A stretch of 55,954 nucleotides of DNA from UBA3210 sp963610315. GTDB taxonomy: Bacteria > Bacillota_I > Bacilli_A > RFN20 > CAG-449. Where the stretch lies: the NCBI GenBank assembly GCA_963610315.1, contig CAVDMV010000010.1:1-55954 (forward strand), written 5' to 3'. The notes beneath the pieces were generated by a model. The model ran no database searches. It saw nothing but the letters and a program-made list of their open reading frames with translations, and was not told the DNA's origin. Positions within the stretch are counted from its first letter, which is position 1; each line of letters begins with the position of its first letter. The position numbers and the translations under genes were made by a program. Positions 53,401 to 55,954 of the stretch are shown one piece after another.

Positions 53401-54351
53401 AACTTCATAGCCGATTAATTTATCTAATTCTTCTTTTTTAAATGAGCTTCTTCCATAATGGAAATTATATTCTTTAATCACTTGATAAATTGAAGTTTTT
53501 CCATCAAATTCCTCACGATTTAAGCTTAAAAATGGCATGACGTATTTAAAATCTTCAGTATCATAAAGATATTTAGTTAAAGTATCGCCTAAAGAAGTAG
53601 AAACATTGCTCTTAAGTAAATAAGTGATAGTTTTATTGAAGATTGTTTCTTTTTCTTCACGTGAAAAATCGTATACTCTAAAATTAAAAAATAAACGATT
53701 AATTTCACTTTCTGACATCTTATTTAAGTAATTAACTTTATCAATTGGTTCTAAAGAAGAAACAAAGTTCTTAAATTCACCATAATATTTTTTAGTAAGG
53801 AGCATAAGAGTTTCTTTATCGAGTTTTTTAGTCAATGTGTCACTAATCTCACCCATATATTCAATATAAGGAGTATTTAATAAATAATTTAAGATTGTTT
53901 CAGGAATCTCATCTAAAAAATTAACGCTTAAAGTTATTATCCCTTTTTTAAAATTATTAATATCTTTTAATTTATTTTTAAATGTCTTTTGATCATCATC
54001 GATATAAGCTTTTGTGAGAATAATTAAAGGATTTTCTTTAATAGAACTAAAATTCTTTAAAATTTCTTGATAATGATAAAATTTTAAACGTGATTCATAC
54101 TTACTCGCGACCTTTTTTAAAGTTACTAAGTCATCTTTTAAACCTAGTAAAGTAAAAATTAAATAAGTGTTAATATCAGAGGCGCTACGTAAAATGATTT
54201 TCTTAATTAATTCTTCGACTAATTCTTCACTAAAAGAAGAAAAGACTATTTCTTTAAAAACACTTAAATATGGATAATCAATATCTCCATCTTGATAATT
54301 TAAAGTATAATTTCCTGGTGTTTTTAGTATTTTTTCAAAATTTTCGCCCAT
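50422..54351 (-). CDS. SNF2-family DNA-dependent ATPase, without SWIM domain
   Basis: The 1309-residue protein has a large N-terminal region (about 1-830) followed by a SNF2 ATPase with LADDMGLGKTFEMLAF (Walker A), LDEAQAIKT (DEAQ box), RFVLTGTPIENNILELWSIFDFLMPG and the C-terminal lobe with FLISIKAGGSGLNLIGADTVIHMDIWWN and ATDRSYRLGQ. The middle region (about 420-700) fits the bacterial SNF2-associated domain. Most Firmicutes relatives have a zinc SWIM domain at the N-terminus; none is visible. It probably remodels or translocates on DNA. It heads an operon with a Nudix and a phosphatase gene. Confidence 0.9.
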   Translation of the reverse strand: MGENFEKILKTPGNYTLNYQDGDIDYPYLSVFKEIVFSSFSEELVEELIKKIILRSASDINTYLIFTLLGLKDDLVTLKKVASKYESRLKFYHYQEILKNFSSIKENPLIILTKAYIDDDQKTFKNKLKDINNFKKGIITLSVNFLDEIPETILNYLLNTPYIEYMGEISDTLTKKLDKETLMLLTKKYYGEFKNFVSSLEPIDKVNYLNKMSESEINRLFFNFRVYDFSREEKETIFNKTITYLLKSNVSTSLGDTLTKYLYDTEDFKYVMPFLSLNREEFDGKTSIYQVIKEYNFHYGRSSFKKEELDKLIGYEVYYNKDEEDNYTIVLKINFLPTSTYVRKINSDSFKHMDEMNEFVPSEFFNESFFSYKDVASFYNESEQGEIREKINKVIEQIKEDISLSATKKVELDFKKDSSTLYNQSIFKITSDIKNKYKCDLIPNFTLDNSVSFKITNYKKEYLIKNLKDFVFAFTSGNEIKFSKDFTFFPHYNNLNYHGQKVYDVITYSYYKDEESIILNEGILSLLLNAYKQDDYILINNTFYSYGGEIEYLTLEVEKDTTLRIKSLVDFNGYIAFNNLALIYSTSEKVAYKVTGRKCEIIPFFIKYNHINLHEFNFEEIFFNEVYRYFKDEINFAYEDTSLIKDKINLYFDLRNDVLSYDIKIKDETGEHDANLIENKTILLIKDYLTSLGFVSRKLSSQDEIYNFLSMDLTSLKGLCDIYFSDAIKKIEVKKLPKIKYTITYNNNLMNVALKESEFSTADLNLIYDYIKRKKKYVKLSDGTVLKLDNEDAREFFEITNSLSLDPTDLTREVELPLYKRFKINNSTDYPLEKYMEEVVSEISTFKDHPIDLPTFPYELKGYQKDAIYWLSLLKKYHFSGILADDMGLGKTFEMLAFYSLDKVNEPSLIVCPKSLIFNWSHEINKFIPDTKFIKVYGSLDERKKIISSISPNERCLYITSYDSLRNDIDLYKECKFRYLILDEAQAIKTNSAKKTLSVKKINSTFRFVLTGTPIENNILELWSIFDFLMPGYFEDISKFKSNFEKDPDYKSFIYKKIALFVLRRTKKEMLKELPDKYERIITCELSEEQRKVYDSYRIIAKEKLTKEGVFNALPYILRLRQICIDPNLFMENYEGEASKLALLSSILDEYLPNGRKILIFSQFVELLNRIGSSLESKNIPYYMLTGSTKVEERVTLCDEFNDPNNNVQIFLISIKAGGSGLNLIGADTVIHMDIWWNLALENQATDRSYRLGQNKNVEVIKLIAENTIEENILELQNKKKDLIDSLISNDDSSITNMSKEDIKFILGD

Positions 54352-54378
54352 AAAAAAACTCTCCCCGCATAGCTTAGA

Positions 54379-54389
54379 ATTATATCATA
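54379..54389 (-). promoter_or_regulatory. Extended -10 promoter of the SNF2 gene
   Basis: Minus-strand TGA-TATAAT about 28 bases before the ATG. Confidence 0.45.
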
Positions 54390-54482
54390 GATATAAGATA
54401 TATGGAAGAAATTCTTAAAAATATTGTTTCAAATTATCTAGCATAAGAATATAATATTTAATCGTGTTCGAAAGGAAAATTT

Positions 54483-55892
54483 ATGACCACTAGTAAACAA
54501 GAATTAGATTTAACAAATGGCAATTTATTCTGGAAGATTCCTAAATTTGTTCTTCCTTTAATGATGACAACTATTTTACAACTTTTATATACAACAATCG
54601 ATTTATGGACAGTATCAACTTATGGAGGAGGTTCCTTATCCATGAGCGCGATTGGTTCTAACTCGGCGTTAATTAATATGATTATTACTCTACTTGTCTC
54701 TTTAGCCACCGGGGCAAATGTTTGTATCAGTGTCGCGAAAGGTAGTTCCGATCAAGAAAGAGCCCAAAGACTTCTTCATACTTCTTTAATTATTGCTTTT
54801 ATTGGAGGTATTATCTTTGGTCTATTCGGTTTCTTATTTAGTAGATATTTCTTAGAATGGATGTCTACACCAACTTCAATTATTTCTGAAGCTACTTCAT
54901 ATTTAAAAATATATTTCCTCGGTATTCCATTTTTAATGATTTATAACTTTGGCTCACAAATTTTAAGAGCCTTAGGTGATTCAAAAAGACCTTTATATAT
55001 TCTTATCGCATCAGGATTAATTAATGTTGGAGGCGACTTATTATTTGTCATCGTTTTTAAAATGAATGTTGAAGGTGTCGCGATCGCGACAATTTTATCA
55101 GAAGCAGTCGCGGCAATTCTAACCATCCTATGTTTTATTTATAATAAAAACGGATACGTAAAACTCCGTTTAAAAGAATTAAAAGTCACTAAAAGAGAAC
55201 TTATTGATATTTTAAAAATTGGTTTACCTGCTGGAATTCAAGGACTTGCATTCAATATTCCTAACGTTTTAATTCAATCTTCCTTATATACTATTCACGA
55301 TTATTTTATTAATGGAGCAGCCATTAATGAAAATGAAATTGTCGCCGGAGCTTCTGCTTCCGCGCAAATAGAAGGTTATATTTTCGCGATGCTCGATGCT
55401 TTTTCCATCGGTCTAATCTCTTTTACTGGACAAAATTACGGTGCTCATAAAAAAGATAATATGAGAAAAAGCTATTGGTTCTCATTTATTTGGCAAATGA
55501 TCTTCTGGGGAATCGCCGCAGTCATAAGTTCAACATTACCTTATTTCTTATTATCAATATTTATTAAAGAATCAGATGGAATGGTCATTCAAAACGCACT
55601 TGATGCCGGAAGAGAAAGACTCTTAATTATGTCTTTAACTTATTGGTTAGATGGTTGGATGGGATTAAATTCAAATTATTTAAGAGGAATGAAGGTATCT
55701 ACTCCTCCTGCTATTATTACTATGATTGGTTGCTCAGGAACAAGAATTTTATTCTTATGTACTTTATTTAACTTACCTACTTTCCATACCATCTTCTGGC
55801 TATATGCCGCCTTCCCTATTTCTTGGATTTTAGTTAATATCGTATATTTACCTACTATCCTATATTACGAAAAGAAATTATTAAAATTCTAA
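54483..55892 (+). CDS. MATE family efflux transporter
   Basis: The 469-residue protein has about 12 hydrophobic segments in two halves, with the MATE N-terminal pattern GNLFWKIPKFVLPLMMTTILQLLYTTIDLW and, in helix 7, GLPAGIQGLAFNIPNVLIQSS. It probably exports organic cations in exchange for Na+ or H+. AAAGGA precedes the ATG and TATAAT lies at 54450-54455. It is monocistronic, followed by a strong hairpin terminator. The last helices are complete before the stop at 55892. Confidence 0.93.
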   Translation: MTTSKQELDLTNGNLFWKIPKFVLPLMMTTILQLLYTTIDLWTVSTYGGGSLSMSAIGSNSALINMIITLLVSLATGANVCISVAKGSSDQERAQRLLHTSLIIAFIGGIIFGLFGFLFSRYFLEWMSTPTSIISEATSYLKIYFLGIPFLMIYNFGSQILRALGDSKRPLYILIASGLINVGGDLLFVIVFKMNVEGVAIATILSEAVAAILTILCFIYNKNGYVKLRLKELKVTKRELIDILKIGLPAGIQGLAFNIPNVLIQSSLYTIHDYFINGAAINENEIVAGASASAQIEGYIFAMLDAFSIGLISFTGQNYGAHKKDNMRKSYWFSFIWQMIFWGIAAVISSTLPYFLLSIFIKESDGMVIQNALDAGRERLLIMSLTYWLDGWMGLNSNYLRGMKVSTPPAIITMIGCSGTRILFLCTLFNLPTFHTIFWLYAAFPISWILVNIVYLPTILYYEKKLLKF

Positions 55893-55913
55893 AGCGCGTA
55901 ATGCGCTTTTTAA
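55891..55913 (+). terminator. Terminator of the MATE gene
   Basis: Perfect 7-bp stem AAAGCGC / GCGCTTT with a 5-base loop and T5. Confidence 0.9.
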
Positions 55914-55954
55914 TTTATAAATTAATTATATAAATTATTAATGCTTGTTAATAA

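Noticed and set aside
883..55892. TGA as a tryptophan codon (Mycoplasma code)
   Set aside because: Trp codons in glpK, tkt, the SNF2 gene and the MATE gene are all TGG, and no conserved gene has an in-frame TGA.
1..55954. CRISPR arrays, insertion sequences, prophage or integration sites
   Set aside because: No repeat-spacer pattern, transposase, integrase or long inverted repeats were seen.

Overview
The window is AT-rich bacterial chromosome, almost wall-to-wall protein genes with short gaps and no insertion sequence, prophage, CRISPR array or rRNA. It looks like a low-GC Bacillota, probably a streamlined Bacilli or Mollicutes-side gut lineage. Evidence: strong AGGAGG ribosome sites, a T-box leader on alaS, an L20-type leader on infC-rpmI-rplT, a cre box on a glycerol operon, an FMN riboswitch on an ECF riboflavin S-component, and the Firmicutes gene order rsmB-rlmN-stp-stk-rsgA-rpe. 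The taxonomic placement is inference.

Layout. 1-1960: end of a comEA-comEC DNA-uptake operon behind greA, on the minus strand. 2192-4190: a membrane protein, a tocopherol-cyclase-like protein and tRNA-Arg(TCT). 4181-7270: alaS with its T-box leader plus a DUF1292 gene. 7346-12093: small membrane proteins, two aldo/keto reductases, ribU with FMN riboswitch, and a TetR regulator divergent from a reductase. 12109-14300: a TIM-barrel isomerase-like protein and an orphan Wzz/BY-kinase fusion; then tRNA-Gln(CTG), an RNA m5C methyltransferase and rpmB. 16337-22472: one minus-strand operon of an rsmB relative, rlmN, PP2C phosphatase, Ser/Thr kinase, rsgA, rpe and a membrane protein. 22611-28535: an anchored surface protein and a gmk-priA-hypothetical-panE operon. 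28662-33755: rqcH, a thioredoxin-fold lipoprotein, trmL, a LicA-like kinase, and a membrane/HAD fusion. 33814-38498: a glycerol-3-phosphate operon under a cre box, followed by a possible small RNA. 38734-44378: a carbohydrate-binding lipoprotein, transketolase with a rod-like structured RNA upstream, and the infC-rpmI-rplT operon. 44464-55892: thiI, gpmI, Nudix, plsC, a lipoprotein tyrosine phosphatase, another Nudix, a large SNF2 ATPase and a MATE transporter.

Functionally most genes are housekeeping: translation, RNA modification, central carbon metabolism, cofactor uptake and quality control. The points that stand out are: no TGA stop among 51 complete genes although TGA ends several spurious frames; an RsmB relative that has lost both catalytic cysteines; a membrane exporter-like domain fused to a HAD domain without its nucleophile; a PrkC-type kinase reduced to its catalytic domain; excess CGCG tetranucleotides at codon junctions; a candidate short RNA behind glpK with its own palindromic promoter; and an infC gene that appears to start at AUU. 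No obvious defence or secretion island was found.
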